6,494 bases of DNA from an uncultured Collinsella sp. (GTDB lineage Bacteria > Actinomycetota > Coriobacteriia > Coriobacteriales > Coriobacteriaceae): NCBI GenBank assembly GCA_905194675.1, contig CAJJTG010000070.1:1-6494 (forward strand). Direction: 5' to 3'. The position numbers and the translations under genes were made by a program. A model generated the notes under the pieces. It was not told the origin of the DNA, ran no database searches, and saw only the letters and a program-made list of their open reading frames with translations. This document shows positions 1 through 4,558 of the stretch, one piece after another (positions within the stretch are counted from its first letter, which is position 1; each line of letters opens with the position of its first letter).

Positions 1-117
1 GTATACGGGTGCATCATCGACGTCTTCAATACAGAAAATATCAGTGCGGAATGTTCTGAAAAGCAACACCAGGGCGGGCCCTGCGTTAACGCGGCAGAGG
101 GGAGTGAGATTCCTTGA
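1..117 (+). CDS. Possible C-terminal end of an unidentified protein (partial)
   Basis: The first forward frame is open from the left edge for 38 codons and ends at TGA 115-117. The residues (it begins VYGCIIDVFNTEN and ends EGSEIP) have a natural-looking mix of hydrophobic and acidic residues, unlike the arginine-rich shadow frames nearby. A strong GC-rich hairpin begins 30 nt after the stop, as expected at the end of a gene. I recognise no domain, and the fragment is too short to assign a function. A second forward frame is also open here, but it runs on through the hairpins and looks spurious. The alternative is that this stretch is simply intergenic. Confidence 0.35.
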   Translation, partial: VYGCIIDVFNTENISAECSEKQHQGGPCVNAAEGSEIP

Positions 118-147
118 TCGCTCACTTAATCTAATAGGAAAGTTAGT

Positions 148-202
148 GAGGCCGGAGCTTTGGCTCCGGCCTCTCCATATAAGGGCTCGGCTTTGCCGAG
201 CC
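148..202 (+). terminator. Two tandem GC-rich hairpins, probable terminator region
   Basis: The first hairpin is a perfect 11-bp stem (148-158 with 163-173) with a TTTG loop. The second is a perfect 8-bp stem (184-191 with 195-202) with a TTT loop. Neither has a good T-tract after it (CTCTCCATAT and ACCAAATTT follow), so they are not textbook intrinsic terminators. Their place just after a possible stop codon at 117 fits transcript termination or 3'-end protection. They could instead be copies of a repeated palindromic element. Confidence 0.45.
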
Positions 203-262
203 ACCAAATTTGCATCAGCCCCAGAACATGTTTGAGAACTGTGCCTGGAGTATGTGTTGGTA

Positions 263-387
263 GGCCCCGAATCGGTGCTGCCTCCCGGCGCATTCCGCAG
301 GGGGAGCGATATTTTGCAGCACGAAGTGCGCAGCAAAATATCGCTCATGCCCGAGGACGCGCCGGGAGGCAGCACCGATTCGGGGCC
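263..387. repeat. 125-nt near-symmetric palindrome (long hairpin element)
   Basis: The outer arms 263-290 and 360-387 are perfect 28-bp inverted repeats, and 291/359 extends them to 29 pairs. A 12-by-12-nt internal loop follows (292-303 and 347-358). Then comes a perfect 14-bp inner stem (304-317 with 333-346) and a small apical stem (319-322 with 326-329, loop GAA). No T-tract follows, so it is not a simple terminator. I see no clear target-site duplication. It could be a REP/BIME or MITE-like non-autonomous element, or a structured RNA. The rest of 203-425 holds nothing else I can name. Confidence 0.7.
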
Positions 388-425
388 GGACATGCTGATC
401 TACCTGCGCAATTACAAATTCGTAA

Positions 426-474
426 ACTTTTTTGAAAAAAGTGCTTGCACAGTTCTCGAATCATAGGTTATTAT
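426..474 (+). promoter_or_regulatory. tRNA-Leu promoter with upstream A/T palindrome
   Basis: The sequence contains ACTTTTTTGAAAAAAGT (426-442), a perfect 8-bp palindrome around one G. After 2 nt comes a -35 box TTGCAC (445-450). After an 18-nt spacer comes a -10 box TATTAT (469-474). Transcription would start near 481, giving a leader of about 50 nt before the tRNA. The same palindrome, at the same 2-nt distance from the -35 box, precedes the first tRNA-Gly promoter, and a variant precedes the second. That supports a shared control element or UP-like sequence. Confidence 0.75.
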
Positions 475-531
475 CTACCTCGTTGAACGCGCGGGTCCAA
501 CAAAACGAACTGCGAATCAACAACATAGCAT

Positions 532-621
532 GTCGGAGTGGCGGAATTGGCAGACGCGCTAGCTTGAGGTGCTAGTGACCGCTTTTTGGTCATGCGGGTT
601 CAAGTCCCGCCTCCGACACCA
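532..621 (+). tRNA. tRNA-Leu (anticodon GAG), CCA encoded
   Basis: This is a class II tRNA of 90 nt including CCA. The acceptor stem GTCGGAG (532-538) pairs with CTCCGAC (611-617), followed by discriminator A618 and CCA 619-621. The anticodon stem CTAGC/GCTAG (559-563 with 571-575) encloses loop TTGAGGT, with anticodon GAG at 566-568, which reads CUC and CUU leucine codons. The long variable arm TGACC/GGTCA (576-580 with 588-592) is typical of leucine tRNAs. The T-stem is GCGGG/CCCGC (594-598 with 606-610). All stems are intact, so the gene appears functional. Confidence 0.97.
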
Positions 622-632
622 TCGCATTTGAG

Positions 633-654
633 AAGCCTCTTCGGAGGCTTTTTT
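633..654 (+). terminator. Intrinsic terminator of tRNA-Leu
   Basis: A perfect 7-bp stem AAGCCTC/GAGGCTT (633-639 with 644-650) is closed by a TTCG tetraloop, and the T-run extends through 654. It begins 11 nt after the tRNA CCA end. The start codon of the following phosphatase gene is only 26 nt beyond the T-run. Confidence 0.9.
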
Positions 655-680
655 GTTACCGATAGACGGTGAGGTCCACG

Positions 681-3026
681 ATGGAAACGCTTGAGCGCAA
701 CGAGTGGGCAGACGTTGCCCAACTGGTCGAGATCACGAGCGATGCTGTCATCATTTGTGAGCTCGACGGAACCATCCTGCATGTGAATAATCGTTTGCTC
801 GATCTGATGTGCGAGGAGCGCGCTGACGTCATCAACGGTGATGTCAAGGACGTTCTGTACTCGTCTGCCTTTGAGCGCGCGACCGAACATCGTCTGCCGT
901 TTGAGACCGATGGCTGCGAGAGCGAGCTGATGCTCAAGTTGAGCGACGGGTCCTTTATTCCCGTCTTGGTTCGCGCAGGTTCCGTTACGCCTCCGCGTAT
1001 CTTTGGACGCCGCGCGCCGCGCGTCCTGGTGGCGCTTCACAGCATCGAAGAGCAGTATTCCCACGATCGTCAGCTCAAACGTGCGCTATCGGAGCTTAGG
1101 GTGGCGAATAAACGCCTTTCGGGTACCCTTTCGGTCATTATGAGTACCGTGGGCTCCGATGAGCTCCCCAGCTTGCTCGATACCGTTTTGAATCAGCTCG
1201 TCGGAACGCTCGATGCCTCTGGAGCTGCGATTTATTTTTCTGAGAGCGGCGGTTTTAAGCTCCGCGGTGTTTCCAAGGAGCTGCATGATAGCTACCTTCC
1301 CGAATTTATGCCGTACGGCGCGGGCATTCCGACCTACGTGCTTCGTGAGTCGCGTGCCTGTCGTCTGTCGATCCAGCAGGACCTTGAGGGCGACCGGGTT
1401 GCTTCGGGTATGTTCATTGATTTGGACAATCGTTCCAAACACTTGCTGCGCGTGCAGGATATGCCTCCGTATCGCAGTGAGATCTGTCTTCCCGTGTTTT
1501 ACGGCACGCAGGTGCTCGGTGTGTTGGAGGTCGGTTGGAAACGTCCACAGGCGCCACTTGCCTATGACCTTAACGTGCTCGAGGTCATCTGCGATTACCT
1601 GTCTATTCAGATGGTCGGCATGGCGTCGAGCTTACGTTCGCGCCGCACGGCAGAACTTGGTCGTTCGCTCAACGTGCTGCGCGATGAGCTTTTTACCTAT
1701 CTTGATGATCCCGTCGTCGCTTCGCGCGCGGTATCGTCGGAAATTTGCGCCGTGCTCAACTGTCATTTTTGCCCCGTGGAGTATGATGCGGGCCTCGAAA
1801 CCTATGTCATCGATTTTGAGGGCGGCAGTCGCGTAGCGTTGCCGGGCGATCCGGAGTCGCTCTTCTTTTCTGTCACGACGCCGGCAGCGCGCCTGGGATC
1901 AGCTTCCGATGGGTTCGAGACGTCGGTGCTGGGCGGGACGAGCGCTGACGATCTCAAACACGTGCGCCTAACGCGCGTGGATGAATCCACGCCTATGGGT
2001 GCATGGCTGAGAGCCCACGGCCTGCCGTGTCAGGGACTGTATGTCGACTCCGGTATCGAGGCGGGGCGCTATCGCTCGGAGGCGGATGACAAGCGAAACA
2101 ACGATGCGATCGTTCACGCTGATGTCGCAAAGGGGCCGACAACGCGCGCCTTGCTGCTCCGTGATGGCAGCCAGGAACCAATCGACGACCTTGAATACGA
2201 CTACATGGTGCATTTGGCTCACGATTTTGAGCTGATCTATGAGGGTGAGTCTCAAAAGCGCGAGGAGCGTCATATCGCTCAGACGCTTCAGATCGGCATG
2301 AGAAATTCGCTTGGTGACGTTCCGGGAATCGCCGCCGATTCGGTGTACCTATCGGCAACGAATTCGGCGCTGGTCGGCGGTGACTTCTATACGCTTGTTC
2401 GTCTTCCCGATGATTGCGCCGTTATGATTTTGGGAGATGTGTCCGGCAAGGGAATCGAGGCGGCGTCGATGTCGGCGCTCGTCAAGACGGCGCTGACGGC
2501 CTATGCCTGGGAGGGTGCGGGGCCTGCCCGCATGGCTCGCTCGCTCAATAGCATGCTCATGGGCTTTTCGAGAGTCGAGACGTTTGTGACGGCGTTTATC
2601 GCCAAGATCGATCTTAAGGCGGGTCGCGCTACCTATTGCTCTGCGGGACATCCTCCCACTATGGTCATTCGGCCGTCGTCGACGCCGCTTGGTGGCGGCG
2701 AGACCTGCGGGGGAGAAGTGGAGCTCCTTGGGTGTCAATCGGGCGTGATCGGTGCCTTTGAGAGTATGGTGTACGAGACGGGCGTCTTTACGTTCGCTCC
2801 TGGTGACATGCTCTTTATGTATACCGACGGAACGATCGAAGCGCGCGATCGCTCTGGTGCTTTCTTTGGCGAGCAACGCCTTCGCGATCTTTTGCTCTCT
2901 GTTTCGGGTGAGGGCGTATCGGGAATCTGCGGTAAGGTCTTGAGCGAGCTTGACCGCTTTACCGAGTCGGCGCTGGACGATGATATCGCGTTGGTGTCCC
3001 TTGAGTTTTTACGGGGCCGATCATAG
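681..3026 (+). CDS. PAS-GAF sensor SpoIIE-type (PP2C) serine phosphatase
   Basis: This is a soluble 781-residue protein with no signal peptide or membrane segment. It has an N-terminal PAS domain (about 11-121), a coiled-coil-like linker (122-148), a GAF domain (about 149-318), a divergent region that may be a second GAF (about 319-525), and a C-terminal SpoIIE/RsbU-type phosphatase (about 530-781). The metal-binding aspartates are visible: VGGDFY (Asp568), GDVSGKG (Asp586), YTDG (Asp716) and the DDD motif (766-768). SAGHPP is also present, so the enzyme should be active. Known relatives dephosphorylate the serine of STAS-domain anti-anti-sigma proteins, and the next gene encodes such a domain. 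The PAS and GAF domains would bind a signal that I cannot identify. I chose ATG 681 because GGTGAGG (668-674) lies 6 nt upstream. A GTG at 669 in the same frame overlaps that site. No convincing promoter lies between the tRNA-Leu terminator and this gene. Confidence 0.93.
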   Translation: METLERNEWADVAQLVEITSDAVIICELDGTILHVNNRLLDLMCEERADVINGDVKDVLYSSAFERATEHRLPFETDGCESELMLKLSDGSFIPVLVRAGSVTPPRIFGRRAPRVLVALHSIEEQYSHDRQLKRALSELRVANKRLSGTLSVIMSTVGSDELPSLLDTVLNQLVGTLDASGAAIYFSESGGFKLRGVSKELHDSYLPEFMPYGAGIPTYVLRESRACRLSIQQDLEGDRVASGMFIDLDNRSKHLLRVQDMPPYRSEICLPVFYGTQVLGVLEVGWKRPQAPLAYDLNVLEVICDYLSIQMVGMASSLRSRRTAELGRSLNVLRDELFTYLDDPVVASRAVSSEICAVLNCHFCPVEYDAGLETYVIDFEGGSRVALPGDPESLFFSVTTPAARLGSASDGFETSVLGGTSADDLKHVRLTRVDESTPMGAWLRAHGLPCQGLYVDSGIEAGRYRSEADDKRNNDAIVHADVAKGPTTRALLLRDGSQEPIDDLEYDYMVHLAHDFELIYEGESQKREERHIAQTLQIGMRNSLGDVPGIAADSVYLSATNSALVGGDFYTLVRLPDDCAVMILGDVSGKGIEAASMSALVKTALTAYAWEGAGPARMARSLNSMLMGFSRVETFVTAFIAKIDLKAGRATYCSAGHPPTMVIRPSSTPLGGGETCGGEVELLGCQSGVIGAFESMVYETGVFTFAPGDMLFMYTDGTIEARDRSGAFFGEQRLRDLLLSVSGEGVSGICGKVLSELDRFTESALDDDIALVSLEFLRGRS

Positions 3027-3107
3027 GCTGCGACGCTTGAGGGGCGAAACCTACGCGGTTGTAGATATGTGTGCATCGAGCGAGCTCTTTTGGGGAACCA
3101 TGGTCGT

Positions 3108-3854
3108 ATGAATGAGTGGAATGACATAGCGGTTTTGACGCCACCGGGTGATGTCGACATCGCCTCGGTGCCCGCGCTGCGCCGACGGTTGGATAATTTG
3201 ATCGACCGGGGCGTGCGCCGCGTTGTCATCAATTGCCAGGCCGTGGGCTTTATCGACTCGACGGGTTTGGCGTTTTTGCTTACACGCGCCAGAGAGCTCA
3301 TGAGGCGAGAGGGCCTGCTTTCGCTCGTTAACGCCTCCGATGAGGTCATTCGCTTTTTGGAGATTGCCCGACTTGTCGACATCCTCCATGTTGCGGGCTT
3401 CGCTCGGGAGTCGATTCCTGCCATTCCGGTGGGGGAATTGCCTCGCTGGAGCAAGAGTGTCGAGGTGCGCCAGGGTATCGAGAACCTTCCATACTATCGT
3501 CATCGTATTGCCGAGCTACTCGAATCGCTTCCCCTGAGGCGTGATGAGCGCTATGACGTCGCATTGGCATCGGGCGAGGCGCTGGGCAACGCGTATGACC
3601 ATGCGGGTGGTATCGGATGCATCCTGACGGTTCAGGCCTATGGCGATCGTGTCGTGATTGAGGTTGTCGACCGTGGGGCGGGCTATTCGATCGACGGGTC
3701 GAGTGAACCGGTTACGACTGAGGAACGCGGGCGTGGAATCAAGCTCATGCGCATGTTGGTCGACAACGTGGAGGTTGCCCGTCGTACTGATGGTGCCGGT
3801 ACGCGCGTTCGGATGGTAAAGCTGTTTAGCGGAACGTTGGAATCGTGCGCCTAG
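3108..3854 (+). CDS. STAS - HATPase fusion (anti-sigma antagonist joined to RsbW-type kinase)
   Basis: The 248-residue cytoplasmic protein has two domains. Residues 1 to about 100 form a STAS domain like RsbV/SpoIIAA, with the motif VGFIDSTG, in which Ser51 is the expected phosphorylation site. Residues from about 115 to 246 form a Bergerat-fold kinase domain like RsbW/SpoIIAB. It has an N-box with Glu157 and Asn161, a G1 box DRGAG (188-192), a G2 box GRG (208-210) and a GAGTRV segment near the end. All key ATP-binding residues appear intact. In classical partner switching these two activities are separate proteins. Here substrate and kinase are linked, so phosphorylation in cis, or between molecules, is possible. 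The gene starts 81 nt after the phosphatase stop and is probably co-transcribed with it. I chose ATG 3108 because a STAS domain normally begins there and GGGGAA (3092-3097) precedes it by 10 nt. A GTG at 3069 would add 13 residues but has no ribosome site. A weak promoter (TTGAGG 3037, TAGATA 3062) cannot be excluded. Confidence 0.9.
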   Translation: MNEWNDIAVLTPPGDVDIASVPALRRRLDNLIDRGVRRVVINCQAVGFIDSTGLAFLLTRARELMRREGLLSLVNASDEVIRFLEIARLVDILHVAGFARESIPAIPVGELPRWSKSVEVRQGIENLPYYRHRIAELLESLPLRRDERYDVALASGEALGNAYDHAGGIGCILTVQAYGDRVVIEVVDRGAGYSIDGSSEPVTTEERGRGIKLMRMLVDNVEVARRTDGAGTRVRMVKLFSGTLESCA

Positions 3855-3863
3855 TAAATCGTT

Positions 3864-3883
3864 TTGGCATGTTTATCTGCCAA
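3864..3883 (+). terminator. Weak stem-loop after the STAS-kinase gene
   Basis: A 6-bp stem TTGGCA/TGCCAA (3864-3869 with 3878-3883) with an 8-nt loop begins 9 nt after the stop codon. No T-tract follows directly. It may be an inefficient terminator for the signalling operon, or chance. The next T-run belongs to the tRNA-Gly upstream palindrome at 3900. Confidence 0.3.
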
Positions 3884-3899
3884 GAGCATGTGGCGAACA

Positions 3900-3947
3900 A
3901 CTTTTTTGAAAAAAGTACTTGCGTCTTTTGGGTAACTCGCGTAAATT
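3900..3947 (+). promoter_or_regulatory. tRNA-Gly promoter with upstream A/T palindrome
   Basis: ACTTTTTTGAAAAAAGT (3900-3916) is identical to the element before tRNA-Leu. After 2 nt comes the -35 box TTGCGT (3919-3924), a 17-nt spacer and the -10 box TAAATT (3942-3947). The predicted start near 3954 leaves a leader of only about 6 nt before the tRNA. Confidence 0.75.
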
Positions 3948-3959
3948 AATAACCCGCAA

Positions 3960-4035
3960 GCGGACATGGCTCAGTTGGTAGAGCACAACCTTGCCAAGGT
4001 TGGGGTCGCGGGTTCGAGCCCCGTTGTCCGCTCCA
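3960..4035 (+). tRNA. tRNA-Gly (anticodon GCC), CCA encoded
   Basis: The gene is 76 nt long including CCA. The acceptor stem GCGGACA (3960-3966) pairs with TGTCCGC (4025-4031), followed by discriminator T4032 and CCA 4033-4035. The anticodon stem CAACC/GGTTG encloses loop TTGCCAA (3991-3997), with anticodon GCC at 3993-3995. The T-arm contains GGTTCGAGCC. It is identical over 55 nt to the tRNA-Gly cut by the right edge of the window, and its last 18 nt recur at 4205-4222. Confidence 0.97.
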
Positions 4036-4043
4036 AACGCAGC

Positions 4044-4073
4044 AGCCCGACTACTACGGTAGCCGGGCTTTTT
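4044..4073 (+). terminator. Intrinsic terminator after tRNA-Gly
   Basis: The stem AGCCCG/CGGGCT (4044-4049 with 4064-4069) continues past one A-C mismatch into CTAC/GTAG (4051-4054 with 4059-4062), with loop TACG. A run of five T ends at 4073. It lies 8 nt after the tRNA end and should terminate the tRNA transcript. Confidence 0.88.
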
Positions 4074-4088
4074 CGTACCCATCGCTTG

Positions 4089-4116
4089 GGCTCGAACCCG
4101 AGAGGGAGCGAGCGTT
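4089..4116. repeat. 28-bp direct repeat, copy 1
   Basis: This segment (it begins GGCTCGAACCCGAG and ends GCGAGCGTT) is identical to 4434-4461, about 345 bp downstream. Read on the minus strand it contains CGGGTTCGAGCC, which resembles a tRNA T-arm. With the preceding G it shares 13 nt in inverted orientation with the tRNA-Gly T-arm at 4009-4021. T-arms are partly self-complementary, so that likeness is weaker evidence than the direct repeat. Confidence 0.8.
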
Positions 4117-4119
4117 AAG

Positions 4120-4196
4120 CAAACGCGGAGCGTTTGTAGCGAGCTGGCGAGGTCGCCGGCAGGCGGCCGAAGCCGGTGCGGATCCGCGAAGCGGAT
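4120..4196. repeat. GC-rich stretch of small inverted repeats
   Basis: Small perfect hairpins sit close together here: CAAACGC/GCGTTTG (4120-4126 with 4130-4136, loop GGA) and ATCCGC/GCGGAT (4182-4187 with 4191-4196, loop GAA). Between them are GCCGGC-like self-complementary runs (4154-4177). No credible gene is present. With the flanking tRNA-end repeat it makes up a 168-bp segment (4037-4204), which could be a remnant of an inserted element. Confidence 0.5.
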
Positions 4197-4204
4197 ACGC
4201 GGAC

Positions 4205-4223
4205 GCCCCGTTGTCCGCTCCAA
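4205..4223. repeat. Duplicate of tRNA-Gly 3' end (att-like direct repeat)
   Basis: GCCCCGTTGTCCGCTCCAA at 4205-4223 repeats 4018-4036 exactly. It covers the 3' T-stem half, the 3' acceptor strand and the encoded CCA of tRNA-Gly, plus one following base. A tRNA 3'-end copy downstream of an intact tRNA is the usual mark left by tyrosine-recombinase elements that integrate into tRNA genes. No integrase is present in the 168 bp between the copies. Alternatively it is the end of a decayed second tRNA-Gly gene. Confidence 0.75.
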
Positions 4224-4230
4224 CTATCTT

Positions 4231-4257
4231 ACGCGGTTCTAACGAACCGCGTTTTTT
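4231..4257 (+). terminator. Intrinsic terminator after the tRNA-Gly 3'-end repeat
   Basis: A perfect 9-bp stem ACGCGGTTC/GAACCGCGT (4231-4239 with 4244-4252), loop TAAC, is followed by Ts through 4257. It stands 7 nt after the repeated tRNA end, as a native tRNA terminator would. This suggests it once terminated a tRNA transcript that ended at 4222. Confidence 0.88.
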
Positions 4258-4266
4258 GTTGACGCT

Positions 4267-4370
4267 GCGCGAGCCCCGGGCACCCCATCTTGCCCCTCAA
4301 TCGTCGGTCGCGTACATAAAGTACGCTTCCCTCCTCTTTCGCGGCAACCTGGGGCACCCGGAGCCCGCTC
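4267..4370. repeat. Long imperfect hairpin of about 104 nt
   Basis: Nested arms pair almost symmetrically: CCGGG/CCCGG (4276-4280 with 4357-4361), CCCC/GGGG (4283-4286 with 4351-4354), TTGCC/GGCAA (4290-4294 with 4343-4347) and an apical GCGTAC/GTACGC (4310-4315 with 4321-4326, loop ATAAA). Further pairs reach out to 4267/4370. No T-tract follows. It may be a repeated palindromic element or a structured leader upstream of the glucosidase gene. I see no credible gene in 4258-4558. Confidence 0.55.
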
Positions 4371-4411
4371 GCTGTCGTGGTCGGGGGAGTGGGTCTTCCG
4401 TTCTTTTCACT

Positions 4412-4423
4412 AATCGATCGATT
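4412..4423. promoter_or_regulatory. 12-bp perfect palindrome, possible operator
   Basis: AATCGATCGATT is a perfect palindrome in the non-coding region 136 bp upstream of the glucosidase start. It could be a repressor site, but no regulator is encoded nearby and a palindrome this short can occur by chance. Confidence 0.2.
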
Positions 4424-4433
4424 CATCCCAGGA

Positions 4434-4461
4434 GGCTCGAACCCGAGAGGGAGCGAGCGTT
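4434..4461. repeat. 28-bp direct repeat, copy 2
   Basis: This segment is identical over 28 bp to 4089-4116. The match stops abruptly on both sides. Here it lies about 100 bp upstream of the glucosidase gene. Confidence 0.8.
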
Positions 4462-4484
4462 TTGGGGCGTGGCTGCGGCGTTGT

Positions 4485-4515
4485 TTGCCGTGAATGTCAG
4501 CTTTGGGCGTATCAT
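4485..4515 (+). promoter_or_regulatory. Candidate promoter of the alpha-glucosidase gene
   Basis: TTGCCG (4485-4490) and TATCAT (4510-4515) resemble -35 and -10 boxes, but the 19-nt spacer is long. A start near 4522 would give a leader of about 37 nt. The imperfect inverted repeat CTCGCAA/TTGCAAG just after it (4525-4545 region) could be an operator. A separate promoter is expected because a strong terminator lies upstream at 4231-4257. Confidence 0.3.
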
Positions 4516-4558
4516 CGTGGGCATCTCGCAAAACCTCGTTGCAAGGGAGATTCATCCC

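Noticed and set aside
44..235. Forward ORF of 63 codons at the left edge
   Set aside because: It runs through both tandem hairpins and is rich in arginine and leucine like a shadow frame. The other forward frame ending at 117 is a better candidate.
263..387. Intrinsic terminator
   Set aside because: The stem is far longer than a terminator and GGACATGCTG, not a T-tract, follows it.
261..389. CRISPR array or other phased repeat
   Set aside because: No regularly spaced direct repeats with unique spacers occur here or elsewhere in the window.
254..466. Forward ORF of 70 codons across the long palindrome
   Set aside because: Most of it lies in the inverted repeat, so it reads the same arms twice, and it ends inside the tRNA-Leu promoter. 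No ribosome site or protein-like pattern supports it.
4009..4100. Inverted 13-nt match between the tRNA-Gly T-arm and 4088-4100 as a deliberate pairing
   Set aside because: The T-arm is itself nearly palindromic (GGGTTCGAGCCC), so an inverted match is only weak evidence of relatedness.
3873..4223. Minus-strand ORF of 116 codons across tRNA-Gly
   Set aside because: It is antisense to the tRNA and its terminator and includes the NGARTRDP string, which I recognise as a common spurious translation of antisense tRNA sequence.
4211..4558. In-frame N-terminal extension of the alpha-glucosidase (116 codons)
   Set aside because: It would start inside the tRNA-Gly 3'-end repeat and read through a terminator, a long hairpin and a direct repeat. 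The GH13 family begins near ATG 4559, which has a good ribosome site.
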